DNA of 64,000 bases from Macrostomum hystrix (GCA_950097015.1 CATNEN010000005.1:4269501-4333500); one strand, 5' to 3'. Positions 22,698-34,053 are shown, counted from the first letter of the stretch. Program-made: numbers and translations. Notes: generated from the sequence alone by a model not told the origin.

Positions 22698-24017
22698 CTA
22701 CCGCTGCTTTAAACAGCAAGAAAGTTTGAGCGCCAAGTTTTTCATCTCCAAAAAAATCTGCCGTAGTCCGCTTTGAAATCCTGGGATGAGAAACAATGAC
22801 AGGAAGGGAAGACTGCCGATCGATAGGCAGGAGTACACAAAATATAACTCTGTGAAGAAACGGCTCTCATATTTCATAGAAATGCGCCGAATACGCTTGC
22901 TTTCTCTTTCGAGCAAACACGAGAACACCAGCAATGCACCAGCGGAAACGCGGACAAGCAGGTACCAGAACATTAGTCGCTTAAAATCAGTTGTCTCCTG
23001 AACAACTGGACCAGTTTGATTCATTTCAATCGCAACTTCGTCGGACTCTTCTTCATTATCTCGTTGTCTAGTATAGGCAGCGACAACGTTTGATTCCTTG
23101 ATGGGCCGAAAAATTCTAGAATAGCAGTGACTGCGCTTTGCCTTGTACACGGCTAACAGTAGAAGGCTCAGAACCAATTGAGAGGCAACAGTGTACATCG
23201 ATGAGTAGAACGATACGACTTGCAACGAGGGGCTGCGAAACACATTGAAATATAAGTACAGATAATAAGGAAAACTATTAGCGTCATAAACGTAGCTAAA
23301 CTTTTTGAACGAAGTCGCTGTCCAAAACAAGGAGCCGATGGATACAAGGATGCCAATCGATACGGCTGCTCGATTCAAACTGGCGAATAGAAGGGTGCGC
23401 GAAGTAGATTGGTAATGGTCAACCAGAAACAAACAGGTTAGCAAGTCAAGGGTCACTCTAGCATGGTAGCAGAAGGATACCACTGAAAATAGGAAGTTGG
23501 AAACCAAAGCAGCCAGGATGGCTAGTGGAATATTTGGGACTCTCATCGGCATATCGAATGCAGTTTGCACCAGAAGCGCACTGCCCTCAACTAGTCCGCC
23601 GACGGTAATAAGTCTCAGCAAGAGCAGTTCCACGCTCAGCTCACGGAGATAAATAGCAGGTAACTGATCAGATAGACTTCGCTTCCAGCGAAACCAAACC
23701 GCCAGTGAAAATAGGCTAGCTAGGGCCAGCAGAAATATAAAAAAGGTATGCATGTACTCAACGACGCGAGTGCTTGGCTTAGGTGAACGGTGGGATGAGT
23801 CGATTTGGCTTCCGATGCACATTAGAGGGCCAGTGAAGCTTTCCTCACTGCCAGTTATCCATTTCCAACCGGACAGCAGCTCTTGATCCGGGGAGCATTG
23901 TAGAAAACTCCACTCGAAGATCGTTGAGTTCGCAAAAGTACTTGAATTGCTGTTTCCAAAGAAGTCTACGATTCCAAGGCTTTGGAGATCTCTGATAGCC
24001 GTTTCTTCGTTGCTCAT
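22698..24017 (-). CDS. Intronless seven-transmembrane receptor-like protein (439 aa)
   Basis: One continuous frame starts at ATG 24015-24017. An extracellular N-terminus of about 85 residues carries N-x-S/T sites. Seven hydrophobic segments follow: TFFIFLLALASLFSLAVWF, LSVELLLLRLITVGGLVEG, the IPLAILAALVSNFLFSVVSF region ending LFLVDHY, RAAVSIGILVSIGSLFW, VASQLVLSLLLLAVY, LMFWYLLVRVSAGALLVFS and LYFVYSCLSIGSLPFLSLF. DHY after helix 3 may correspond to the DRY box of rhodopsin-like receptors, and the end of helix 7 with LIPGFQSGLRQIF resembles the helix 8 region, but no NPxxY is present. A long acidic loop lies between helices 5 and 6. It is likely an orphan G-protein-coupled receptor. A single exon among multi-exon neighbours suggests a retrocopied lineage. 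The ligand is unknown. Confidence 0.75.
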   Translation of the reverse strand: MSNEETAIRDLQSLGIVDFFGNSNSSTFANSTIFEWSFLQCSPDQELLSGWKWITGSEESFTGPLMCIGSQIDSSHRSPKPSTRVVEYMHTFFIFLLALASLFSLAVWFRWKRSLSDQLPAIYLRELSVELLLLRLITVGGLVEGSALLVQTAFDMPMRVPNIPLAILAALVSNFLFSVVSFCYHARVTLDLLTCLFLVDHYQSTSRTLLFASLNRAAVSIGILVSIGSLFWTATSFKKFSYVYDANSFPYYLYLYFNVFRSPSLQVVSFYSSMYTVASQLVLSLLLLAVYKAKRSHCYSRIFRPIKESNVVAAYTRQRDNEEESDEVAIEMNQTGPVVQETTDFKRLMFWYLLVRVSAGALLVFSCLLERESKRIRRISMKYESRFFTELYFVYSCLSIGSLPFLSLFLIPGFQSGLRQIFLEMKNLALKLSCCLKQR

Positions 24018-24019
24018 TT

Positions 24020-25180
24020 CCAATAATTAGCTTGGAAATACTCAATTTTAGCTGGTGTTCGACAGGCACGTGACTTGTTTCAAATTTTGTATTTCAAAGC
24101 TTAAGACTGATGATCGAGGCTATAAACAGAAAGTCTTCGTTTGCGAAAATGCAAGTGCCAAATAATTGAAGGATGTACAGTTCAAGTGAAAGCTAGAACT
24201 GTTGATAATTTCTGCAGCTTGTGCTGCGTACAATATGCTATCAGTTTGCACGATCTTTGCTAATTGGTCCTTTCGCTGGCTTGCCATTGTTTATTTAGCA
24301 GTCAGTAAATCTAGCGAGATAACTGCACTACAGAATGCTAACGCTGGTAGCTTAGTGCAACAGCTGGATGACTCACTCATTTGAAATCTAATGTGATGGA
24401 ATGAATGCTAAGCGTCAGTCAGTAAGTCAGCTGCCAAACTTTGGTTTTAGTTAGAGAATTAGTTCACTACCAAAGACGAAAGTAGACTACTATTACTACT
24501 CTTCTACGAGCTATTACTACCACAAATGCTTTTACTTTAGTTGTACTCAGTTTGTGGATGTATATGTATATCCGGTCCGTTTCATTGTTCCGTATCTCCC
24601 AAAATGTTCAACCAATTGTCATGAAAATGCTGAACTCGGGCTAAAGTTTTCCACACCATCCGATTTAAAAAGACTTCCAGAATCACTCAACATCGGCATC
24701 GGCGAGATATTCAACGATTCTCGTCAGGGGTGTCCTTGTGCAAAAACCACCAATAGAGTGGCAGTGGGCAGTGGCAGTGGCAGTGGGTATTTGAAATACA
24801 CCACTGGTCTTTCCCCAGGGGCGAAAAAGTGAGGTTCTTCGGCTGTGCGAAGGAGAAGGGACCTGAGGGCTCTAGACTTGCGGCGGTTCCGGGTACTGAT
24901 CCGTCTGACCTTGCGTTTTTTAATCCCACCCAGCCTCTCAATCTAGTGCTATTTATATCGATCTCAATAGAGAACAGGGTCGAACTTAGAAATCGGTTTT
25001 GGAAGCACCTAGGCCCGACCGGGAGTGATCTTTTGGTATTCACATCAGGCAAAACTCTCAGTACCTAAGGTCGAAGGAGTTTTGGGCGTCACTTTTTTCA
25101 AACTTTTTGTGGTTCCTAATCTTCCAACAGTAGGTAATTTTCCAAGCTTATCTCACATAAAATAATCAGTCAATAATAAT
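24020..25180. other. Intergenic stretch with a diverged repeat copy
   Basis: About 24,560-24,840 resembles 20,290-20,390 (shared GTATTTGAAATAC and CTTTCCCCAGGGG). A short GGCAGT run lies at 24,760-24,785. No gene seen. Confidence 0.4.
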
Positions 25181-25185
25181 TTCAT

Positions 25186-25485
25186 AGTTGATTACACCTG
25201 CCCCATTTGGGCCAGATGTGCACCCGACAGCACAGCCGCAGCTATTGCGCATCTGAGGCAGCATACAGCTGTCCAGTCCATGGACTGGTGGGACGCCACA
25301 CCCACCCTCAATTAACGCGGCTGATGCTGGTGCCCATTTAACAGCTGGGTTAACTGAAGAAATGCCGAGTTTAATTGTTCTTGCTGAATGACAAAAGTAT
25401 TTCCACTGGAGTCGGGAATCGAACCCCCGACCTTCAAGTCGTGGTTAAGAATCTCTAGCGACTAGGCTACAACACCCGCTAGGTT
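25186..25485 (-). mobile_element. tRNA-derived SINE, family 2
   Basis: The minus strand shows GGGTGTTGTAGCCTAGTCGC (A box), GGGGGTTCGATTCCCGACTC (B box), the CCAGCTGTTAAATGGGCACC core and GTCCATGGACTGGACAGC. It is one of the cleaner copies and shows that the head is tRNA-like. Confidence 0.8.
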
Positions 25486-25758
25486 ATATTTATCATTTCT
25501 CAACACTATGTTCAGCAGAAATACGCAATATCACGCCGATTATAGCGCTTCTACGGAATTTTCTAGCCTTTCATCGCATTTTGATGCTTTATTGGATTTA
25601 GTGAAGATCACGGGACTTCTAGGTAAGTTCTGTGGAGTAGATTATAAGACGTAAACATTTACCTGTTGACCAATTACGAGACTGAACATCTGCGAGCTTT
25701 TATATTTTAGCGTGCGCAGTAAAGTAGCTGCACTTCTCTAGCAAAGTCGAACTTCAGA

Positions 25759-28700
25759 ATGGAACCAAGCGTATTTCATTTTTGGACTAAACTTCTATTG
25801 ACGCTGCTGCTCTCGCAACACGCAGCAGCGGATTTGACAACTGAATGTGAGATTATTCGATTGTCTTGTACTATTATTATTATTATTATTATTACTATTA
25901 TTATTATTATTATTATTACTACTATTATTATTATTATTATTATTACTATTATTATTATTATTATTATTACTACTATTATTATTATTATTATAAGCCAACA
26001 GGGCCAAAAGCAGCAAGAGGGAAGACAAGGCGTGCCGACAAAGGCAGCGGACGAACGAGTCCTGCGATAGCGAATATATTTTAGGATTTGGGGCGTCACG
26101 AAGGAAGGAATAACAACGGAATAAAAGCAATACAGAAAAAAAATTTTACGAGCCAGAGCGCTCACGCAGCACGCACTTTGAGCGTGAGCGCACAAATAAA
26201 AGCGGGGCCGACGCCGCCATCCCCCAACCAAACCACCCCACCTGCCGGCCGGCACCCAGCACCCCAACTTGCGGCAGGGATGCACACGCGCGAGCCGCAC
26301 GCACAGACAGGCGGAGGGTCGGCCCAGTCGGCTTAACACGATTACAGAGCCAGTTAAAACCCACCCCGAAATCGCAACCTTATTATTATTACTATCGTTA
26401 TTATTAATATTGTTATTATTATTGTTATTATTACTTTGTGCACGCCGATTGCGTGATAAAAAATAGCAGAAGCATATATATAATTTAGTGTGAAAATAGA
26501 GCAATTTGTTAAAAAGTTTAAATAAAAACAAAAAAAAAGATAATATGAACTTCGTTCTCTACTTCGACTCAACACGTTGGTCATGTTCTATTTTCATAGG
26601 CGTCTTACAGTTCTCTATGTTTGGCAGGCAAGTTTGTGCTTTTCCAGACGAAAGCGGGACATTATGGGACATAATTTGTTAAACAATAACTGCAGGAGGT
26701 CTGTGTGGGCAATGGCACATCATTAGGTGACACTAGACCCGCAGCCAGCGGGGAGGCAATTCTGTCCATTCCGCTGACTCCTGAGCACACACGCATTCAG
26801 ATACTGTACTCAGGCACACGCTCGCTCATTTCTCATCGCCAGGCAGTGTACACTCTCACTGTGCCTTGGAGGTTGGCCCTCAGGGGCGTAAATTGCACGA
26901 CAAGCTCCCAAGCCTTCTTTCCGCGGTTGCACCCAAAATGAATGTGAAATCGCCGCGGAATCGAGATTAAACACAGTGGTGCGAGAGGCAAACGCGTTGA
27001 CCGCTCCGCCACTGATCCCCATTCTAGATTAATATAGAAAATTAACAATTATTATTAGGTTTTTAGAGGCCGAATTAAATAGCTCGTATTTTAACTTTCA
27101 GACATTACAAAGCTTACATACGATCTGTTGTCTATGGTTTGGCGGTCTTCCAGCTTTGTTTTATCTGATGGCAGCCTGGAATGCTCGGTTGCGAAGGCCG
27201 GATCAGTTGTGGCTTTCAAATCGGCAGTTGGGCTGTCTTACGCTGACAATGAGTACCACTGGTTTGTTATGCAGCTCGTCAGGCCCATTTCGCTTCGTGA
27301 GGCACTCATCACAGGTAAGAAGACAATCTTGTGGTTTCGTTAAATGCCAATTTGTGCCATGATAATGAAATAATGCTTACACCTGAACCGAATGGGGTCA
27401 GAGATGCAGCCGACAGCACAGCCGCAGCTTTTGCGCAGTGCATCTGAAGGCTGCGTACGGCTGCTCTGTCCATGGACTGGTGGGACGCCACAGCCACCTT
27501 CAATTACCCCAGCTAATGCTGGTACCCCTTTATAACTAACTGCAAGGCGAGTTGAAGTAATGCAGAGTTTGCCTTGCTAAAGGATAAAAAACTATTTCCA
27601 GTGGAGTCTAGAATCGACTCTCGACCTTCAAGTCGTGAGTCCGAAGCTCTAAACCACTAGGCTATAACCCGTTAGTAGCCTACGGGGGTACAATCGGCAC
27701 AATATGACCTAGTTTTGCGTCCATTGTTACGCAAAACTGGTATCGTTAGTATCGTGTCTGTATGGAGTTCCATTTCACTTTTTGACAACGAAGTCGCATG
27801 GTTAAGCGCAATAAACAGAGTCACCTCCTGGCTGGGGTTCATTCGCCAACCAGACGCACCAAAGCACAAATCCGATAGGGCACTTGAATTGTTGTTGTGT
27901 CAATAAATATTTATCGCAGCAGTATTTTACACAGGAACGAATATTATTTCTAGTTATAATTGAGTGACTTGCAGGACTGCAGACAATGGCTCATTATTTG
28001 GTTAAACAAGACTTGCAGGCAGCGTCAATTCTGCCCATTTTGCTGACTCCTGAGAACACGCTCACACGGGTGTGTAAATCTGCCCTGACTTTCTAACTGT
28101 CAGGCAAAGTACACTCACTGTGCCCTTGAGGTCGGCCGTTAAGGGTGTAAATCGCACGACAAGCCACAAAGCCTTCTCTCCGCGGCCTTCTCTCCTATTT
28201 AGTTCATGGTCATGCCGCGGATTTGAGCTCAGGGACAAATCCCTGAACGCGTAAACCGCTATTCCAACGGTAAGTCCTGATATAAAAAAACTACCGATAA
28301 TCTTTCCGGCAAAGTGTTAAAGGCAGTTAACAGGCAAATAGTAATGCCTGCCTGGAGAATTTCTGGACAAACTTCTTCCGTTGTAGGTGTGCAGGCGTTG
28401 CCAGCCTATTGGATTAAAGGAATCGAACTATGGACCGCACCAGTGGCTGTGAATTTCGGCCCCGAACACTGCAACTCGTCCAGTATTAGGTCTAGGTTCA
28501 TCGCCACAAGGAACCAATGGAGCTTTTGTGCTTCGACGAGCACCTGGGACGATGGAGTCGGAACTGCTAGGTTTCGCTGCATTAAAACTCAGAAGGTACG
28601 GCTCAACAAAAAATATATTAACATCTTTTACCTCATTAATTTGTTATACTAAACCAGTGTCAGTTCAAATTGCAATTTATTGTGTTTCTAGACTCAAACC

Positions 28701-29403
28701 ATATTGCTCAGAAAGTATCTAGCTCACATTGGCGAGGATCGCCGATGCATGGGATTTGAAGCCATTCATTTGGTTAGAGTTTTAGCTAAGCGTAAGTGGC
28801 TCATGAGAATTTAATGCCAGTATTTGTTAACATCATTGCTTTTACTCGTAATTTTCAAATTTCTGACAATTTCAGCACCAGAGCCAGACAGCAACCAGCC
28901 ATTATACTCGAAATCCAGGAGCTGGGTATATGGCATTGTTACCTTCGCTGCGTTGATATTAGCTACTGCCTCTGTTATTACCGCTTGCGTAGCAGTGAAT
29001 AGAAAGGTAAGAATAGAAAGGTACAATATCACTTCATTCAGTGACAGTAGACCCGGCAGTTAGAGGCCCTTAAGTGTAATCCCAAAATTAGTGTAGTTTC
29101 CTTAAATTAGCATCGAGCTCAGGAGCGAGAGGTAAATTCGTAAGACAGATTTTCCATTCACCAAAGTTGAATCTTATTAAACAGGTGCAAAAATAAACGT
29201 ATAAGGTCGCTCTTGGGGACATCAAATTTAGCGAAATGTGTTTTTCCTCAAATCCACAAATCCCACAGAAAAAAACTTGCCCCATGAAGAAGGAAGAATT
29301 TCAAGAATCTCCCTGGTGGGAATCTGAGTTGCAGCCAAGCAGACAACACACCAGAGCGCCTCCGAAATTATTTGAGGACGAAGCTTATTATTCGATCGCT
29401 TAA
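25759..29403 (+). CDS. Receptor cluster member 4: lectin-like ectodomain, TM, no Ig (291 aa, opposite strand)
   Basis: Exons: 25759-25846, 27102-27314, 28387-28595, 28692-28791, 28876-29006, 29269-29403; 292 codons with the stop, all borders in the family phases. Signal peptide about 1-25 (FWTKLLLTLLLSQHAAA), galactose-binding-like domain 30-203 (VWRSSSF, EYHWFVMQL, IKGIELW, GPEHCNS, FCAST, TILLRK), transmembrane helix in 204-247 (YGIVTFAALILATASVITA), and a 44-residue tail ending DEAYYSIA. It lacks both the Ig and the Cys module exons. The Cys made by the first exon junction in other members is Tyr here. It is the only intact member on the plus strand. Intron 1 holds ATT microsatellites and a SINE; intron 2 holds two SINEs. 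The tail has tyrosines but no exact ITSM. Confidence 0.8.
25866..25992. repeat. ATT microsatellite in intron 1 of member 4
   Basis: About 125 bases of ATT/ACT triplets with regular C substitutions. A second, shorter block of the same kind lies at 26,381-26,436. Both lie inside an intron; the frames across them encode only Asn or Tyr/Ile runs. Confidence 0.9.
26700..27022 (-). mobile_element. tRNA-derived SINE, family 1, in intron 1 of member 4
   Basis: Reverse-complement copy: the tRNA-like head lies at about 26,980-27,022 (GGCGGAGCGGTCAACGCGTT on the minus strand) and the 3' end at about 26,705 (GATGTGCCATTGCCCACACA on the minus strand). Confidence 0.8.
27378..27672 (-). mobile_element. tRNA-derived SINE, family 2, in intron 2 of member 4
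   Basis: Same order of blocks as other family 2 copies: CAGCCGACAGCACAGCCGCA on the plus strand at the left, the TCCATGGACTGGTGGGACGC block, then the tRNA-like head at the right (GTTTAGAGCTTCGGACTCAC on the minus strand). Confidence 0.75.
27970..28275 (-). mobile_element. tRNA-derived SINE, family 1, in intron 2 of member 4
   Basis: Degenerate reverse copy with the CTGACTCCTGAGAACACGCT, GTGTGTAAATCTGCCCTGAC and CACTGTGCCCTTGAGG blocks. The tRNA-like head is damaged. Confidence 0.7.
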
Positions 29404-30025
29404 AGCTGATGGAAATTTGCTTATATTTGCAAAGGATAGGAATAGGATGCTGTAACTTTTTAGAACATTATTTGATACTTAATTGCTTAGCTTTTCTATA
29501 TTTTCATTGCGTTTTGTCACTATTGACTAACTTATTCAATTTTGCACGCTATAAGATGTTTATCTCGTAGCCAACTTTGCTGTACGGTTCGTCAAAATGT
29601 TTAGAAAATGTAAACGAAAGTAAAATTTTAATCCTTTTGATTATCGTAACAAAGCTCTTCTAAAATACTTTACGAGCATAATGCGACCATTACTGTCTTG
29701 TACTATGAAATCAACTTCTATCGCATTGTTAAGTGTTTTAATTAAGCAACCAGCGACAATTTTAACTACGAAGCACAGAAAAATTTTCTTTTTACCTTTT
29801 TAACTGTCAAATTACAAGCTATGACAGTCCGTAAGTTTTTATCTGAGAAAGTAGTTTTTTAGGCTATCACAGCTATTATGGTAGAACGTCAAGTTGCTCA
29901 CTCATTGTGAAGATAAATCGTTTTGTTTAAAACTATTTCAAGTTTTAAGTTTTTTTTTAATAATTGAAAAAACTCTATATTATACATATTATGTCTATGT
30001 ATTACATATTACGACTGAGGGGGTT
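29404..30025. other. AT-rich 3' flank of member 4, no gene seen
   Basis: No supported gene or repeat. Confidence 0.4.
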
Positions 30026-30029
30026 AGGG

Positions 30030-30495
30030 TTGAGGGGGTGAGTGGGTCAGCGGCTAATGTCGCTGCCTCACTTTCCAATGGTCGCTGGTTCGTTCCTCCC
30101 TCCAAGTCACGATTATTTCGGGGCTTAGTTGGAGGTTTGCGAAGTAGTGACTTGCGGAGATGCACCTTATTATGCGCAACCAAAGCTAATTTAAAATAGC
30201 TTAACCCCTGCCTACTGCATGCCTGCTTGTTTGTGTTTGTGTTTGTGCGTTGGGTCGGGTGTGAGGCGTTGTATGGGGGGTAGGGCGGGTGTGCACCAAT
30301 GTGTACTCTCGTCCCTACCCTTTAGGCATCTAATTCCTCCCCTGGTTTGTTCTGCTCTGTGCGTGTGCGGACCTGGGGCCTGTGTTCAGGAGTCTAGATG
30401 GCGCGATGGGCGATTCCCGCCTAGTTCGCCGGCCTGGGGGCATGCCGTTCCTGCGTTTGGGCGCCAAGTGCCCCAGGCCCCCTGCAATTAAGTAA
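30030..30495 (+). mobile_element. tRNA-headed SINE-like element, family 3
   Basis: The head reads GTGAGTGGGTCAGCGGCTAA (A-box-like) and GTCGCTGGTTCGTTCC (B-box-like, GGTTCGTTCC), followed by a GT-rich body. It differs from families 1 and 2, and the right border near the Gypsy fragment is uncertain. Confidence 0.5.
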
Positions 30496-30496
30496 G

Positions 30497-30690
30497 TAAA
30501 GGGGTTGGGGTTCAGCGGGGCGCAGCTGCCGACTGAAGAACGCCAGCGGCTGCCACGCCTCACCGATGCGCTGCTCCAGGACCTCCCTGATGGCGGTCTT
30601 CGAGGCGTAGACCATCAGCGCCGTCTAAGCGCCTGCCAGCGCTTCGTACTGTTGAAGGCCTCCGTAAGACCGACTCTCGCCACCGCTTTT
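30497..30690 (-). mobile_element. Ty3/Gypsy pol fragment (reverse transcriptase to RNase H junction)
   Basis: The minus strand encodes YASKTAIREVLEQ followed by GEAWQPLAFFSRQLRPAE. That is the start of the RNase H domain in Ty3/Gypsy retrotransposons (DAS-x-x-A-x-G-x-x-L-x-Q, then P-x-A-F-x-S-R-x-L). The first Asp is changed to Tyr and the frame breaks on both sides, so it is a dead fragment of under 200 bases. Confidence 0.75.
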
Positions 30691-30714
30691 TTTCAGGCCA
30701 TCGAGCAGCCATGC

Positions 30715-30775
30715 AAGGACATGTACACATGTACACATGTACACATGTCAGGACATGTACACATGGTGTACATGT
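30715..30775. repeat. Palindromic ACATGT / GTACAC short repeat
   Basis: About 60 bases made of ACATGTAC and ACACATGT units; each unit is itself nearly self-complementary, so the stretch can fold into several alternative hairpins. Confidence 0.7.
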
Positions 30776-30929
30776 TGCACATTTTAGAGTACCCGACTTT
30801 CCAGCCATGACTAGAGTGGAGCCTGATGATTTAATATTCCGACTTTTTATAGAGGAGTTCAAATCTCAAACCAGGGAAAGCTATTTATGTACCTAATTCC
30901 CTAGAGCTTCAAAACTCAGAAATGAGTTC

Positions 30930-31205
30930 AGAGCGGTGCCAAAGCGGTAACGCGTTTTCTTCTCGCGACAAGGTCCCATAGTTCGATTCCGCAGCGAGGC
31001 CACATTTATTTGGGGCGCAGCCGCGGCGAGAAGGCTTGGGGCTTGTCTGGCAGTGGCAGTATACACTGCCAGATGATCAGAAATTCAGGGCAGATGTAGA
31101 CACCTGTCTGAGTGTGTGCATGAGTGCTAAGGAGTCAGCGGAATGGACAGAATTGCCTCCTCGATGGCTGCATTGTCCACAGCCTTCCTGCAATTATTGT
31201 AATAT
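30930..31205 (+). mobile_element. tRNA-derived SINE, family 1
   Basis: Head with GCGGTGCCAAAGCGGTAACG and TAGTTCGATTCC, GGGGCGCAGCCGCGG body, and a 3' end reading CCTGCAATTATTGTAATATT, the tail also seen at 35.15 kb. Confidence 0.75.
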
Positions 31206-31569
31206 TTTTAGCGCTTCAGAACAAGATCAATGGTTAAAATAGTAGCATAGTATTTACGGTCAAATAAAAAGACTGAAAGCATATATATATTTATTTTTCG
31301 CATGGACTGCACGATGGCTAAGGGTTTGAATGATGCATTATTATTTTGAACACGAGCTGAATAATTTAGTGCATTACATGGGTACGTTCGTAGATTGTCA
31401 TACACATTAAAAAAATATATTTTTGCATATTTCTAGGAAAAAGCTGTCTTCATACTTTCAACTTCCGCCGCATGTATAAACAAAACGGGATTGGAGCGGC
31501 TGGGTGTGGGGTAAGTGACGTACAATTCCTGCAAGCGATTGATGGTTTGTGACTGTGTAGCCGGAAAGC

Positions 31570-31870
31570 ACTGGTAGGCTTTTGATTCTGCAGCGAGGCC
31601 ACATTTATTTGGGGCGCAGCCGCGGAGAGAAAGCTTGGGTGCAATTTACGTCATAGAGGGCCAACCTCCAAGGCTAAGTGGCAGTGTACACTGCCTGATG
31701 ATGAGAAAGTCAGGGCAGATGTACACACCTGTCTGAGTTCTTGACTGCGTACAGTGCTTGTGCTTGTGGGCTCAGGAGTCAGCGAAATGGGCAGAATGGC
31801 CTCCTCGCTGGCTGCGGGTCTAGTGTCACCATGTCTGATGTGCCATTGCCCGCAGACATCCTGCAATTAA
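31570..31870 (+). mobile_element. tRNA-derived SINE, family 1, truncated at the 5' end
   Basis: Starts within the B-box region (TTTTGATTCTGCAGCGAGGC) and runs through the body to ATGTGCCATTGCCCGCAGAC and CCTGCAATTA. The A-box half is missing, as is common for 5'-truncated retroposons. Confidence 0.75.
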
Positions 31871-32067
31871 TTTAACTATTATTGCACCGTTCGACTATGA
31901 TAAAGGCTGGGCAGTTGTACATGCACGCGCTTAATATATTGCTTTATCGACAATATGATCACTCCATAGAAGTTTAATTTAAATCATGAAAAATGAAGAC
32001 GCCAGTGATAATAAAAGTGAAAAAAGTATCAGTTTTGTCACACTCGAGTCTTTTATAAGCCATGAGG

Positions 32068-34053
32068 TTATTTTGCCGATCCGTCAGAAATAATCTCAAG
32101 ATATACTGTGAGCTCGCTGTTTGTTTGACTGCTGATGGATGGTTCGTACTTGACGTGCTGTATCACCGTGTCGTAGCAACACTCGCTGTTGTTCGGATTC
32201 TGAAAGTACAGCAATCAACAAGCAATATTTGTTACGTTACATTTTTGTGTCCTTTAGCTAGACACAGCTACATAGCTCGTATATTGCATCTTCAATAATA
32301 CAAATTTGTATATACTGGAAGCCTTTCATCTTTGAGTACTTTACTCACCAGAAAATTTGAAGAGCTCCCGTCAATATCCTGTAGGGATTGCTGAGAGTGC
32401 GACAAAGCTTGGGTGCGGATGTCTGGTGGCAGCCAAGGCTTCTGCGGCACCTCTCTATTCAGGACAGTCAGTTGATGGCCAGAATTGGATTCTTCCGTAG
32501 ATCTCTGTAAGCAGATTTTCTGCAGATTTATTAATGGTCGAGTTTGATTAAAAGAAAACGTTATGAAAAAATGATATTGAATATTGATATTTTTGCTTGC
32601 TTGCCTTTCTGCCAAACATCAAGAGACTTGCTGCGAGTACAATAATCACTAAGGCAGCGATGCAAATCGAAGCCAGCACCAATGCTGAAAAAATGAGTTG
32701 CTATGGTAAGTGATGCACAAATTTAGGTAAAATTAAGAACAAACTTAACAACTGAGACTATCTTTAGTTGGAAGTGATTGCTTACAAAAGCCAGTGCTTT
32801 TAGGGCAGCTTCTGTCAACAAAAATAGATTTCTCGATCTTGTAACTAGTTCCGCCATTCACTGTGCATTTGACTGTCATGTTAAGAAAACGGCTGCAGTT
32901 TTCACATAGCCACGAAGATCTCAGCAAGTTTCTATGGAGGTCGCAGGTTGGTCTGTTCTTAATTAGCAACTGAACATTTTCGCCGTTTAAATCGTAGGCT
33001 GTGCAAGCGTGTTCTGAAGTATCTGGTGATTCGAAGAAAAATGTAATATCGTCACTGGGTTGACGTCGGTTGCAAATCCCTTTTTCAGCTTTGATTGTTA
33101 ATTGACTTGTCGAGTCTGCAATAAAATAAATATTTTCATCAAAAAAGCAACCAGGAGACAAGCAGTGTGCATGATATTAACAAACGGAATAAAAAGTCGC
33201 GTACCTGTTATATCAATTTGATTCAACCAAATGTCCACAAAATTCATACACCTATCCGTTTCTTTACTGTTGCCTGCAGTAACATTCTTTCTTAGCAACA
33301 ACATACGAACCTAGAAGAAATGTATCTTTGATAACAGATTATCATTTTAATGTAGACCGATAAATTATAAGAAGTTTTACGCACCTCTTGATCACATTTG
33401 ACCGTCAAGTACCTTTCTTCAATCTTAGAAAACTGAGTTTTTCCACAGTAGTGCCACATTTTTGGGTTATACTGTGAACTTACACTAGCTGAGCAGTGTT
33501 CGGATCCAAAGTTTTGATACAGTTTTGATGAGAACACTTCGATATCGGCTGCTCGATATTGAACGTTGGATTCTGGAAGGTAATTGTCGATAACACCTAC
33601 CTAATCGGGCCAGATGTCGTTCCACCTGTTGTTCTTATTAGTGTAATAACGTAACAAAAAACTCACCAGATCTACTTTTGACTGTCACAGACTTGATTTT
33701 TTCAGTCTTATTAAGTGCTATGATAAACCAGTGGTAACCCTTATCAGCAAATTTATTATTAGTTTCAGAATGGAAAAATTTAAAACTGTTGACATTGTTG
33801 GCTGAATGCGCTTTAAAGCAGGTTTCTTTTTTAGTGTGTGCTAAATACTGCGATGTCTGCCATGAGTCTGCTATATAGTTTGATGTGACGTTTAATCCAC
33901 CTGCAAGGCGCGAAGTTAATTTTTTACTGGTTCAATAAAATATTTTTTGGTCATAAAGCGTTTCAACTCACATTTTCCTTTTTTAAGCTCGCTCAAAATG
34001 GCGCTTCGACATGTGGCAAGCAATGTGCAGAAGATAATTCCAAAGATTTGCAT
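32068..34053 (-). CDS. Receptor cluster member 5: lectin-like, Cys module, TM, ITSM tail (440 aa)
   Basis: Exons: 33972-34053, 33667-33900, 33385-33572, 33205-33310, 32786-33115, 32605-32684, 32349-32519, 32068-32199; 441 codons with the stop. Signal peptide 1-27 (IIFCTLLATCRSA); galactose-binding-like domain 28-203 (SWQTSQY, GYHWFIIAL, AADIEVF, GSEHC, YCGKT, MLLLRKN, CMNFVDIW). No canonical Ig exon; the Cys module follows at 204-313 (SWLCENC, TVKCTV); transmembrane helix in 314-340 (ICIAALVIIVLAASLLM). The tail carries ECCYDTV (Tyr 406) and LTVYLEI (Tyr 430), the second an exact T-x-Y-x-x-I. The TM-to-tail intron has a GC donor (AAAG|GCAAGC), as in member 3. Confidence 0.85.

Noticed and set aside
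25776-26531. 251-codon minus-strand frame with poly-Ile/Asn
   Set aside because: It crosses ATT microsatellites within an intron of member 4 and has no domain or conservation.
30030-30060. TTAGGG-like motif suggesting telomeric repeats
   Set aside because: Only a single GGGTTAGGGTTGAGGG occurrence, at the head of a SINE-like element, not an array.
33586-33640. Fragment resembling the 3' part of SINE family 2 (ACACCTACCTAATCGGGCCA)
   Set aside because: Only about 30 bases are similar, too little to call a copy.
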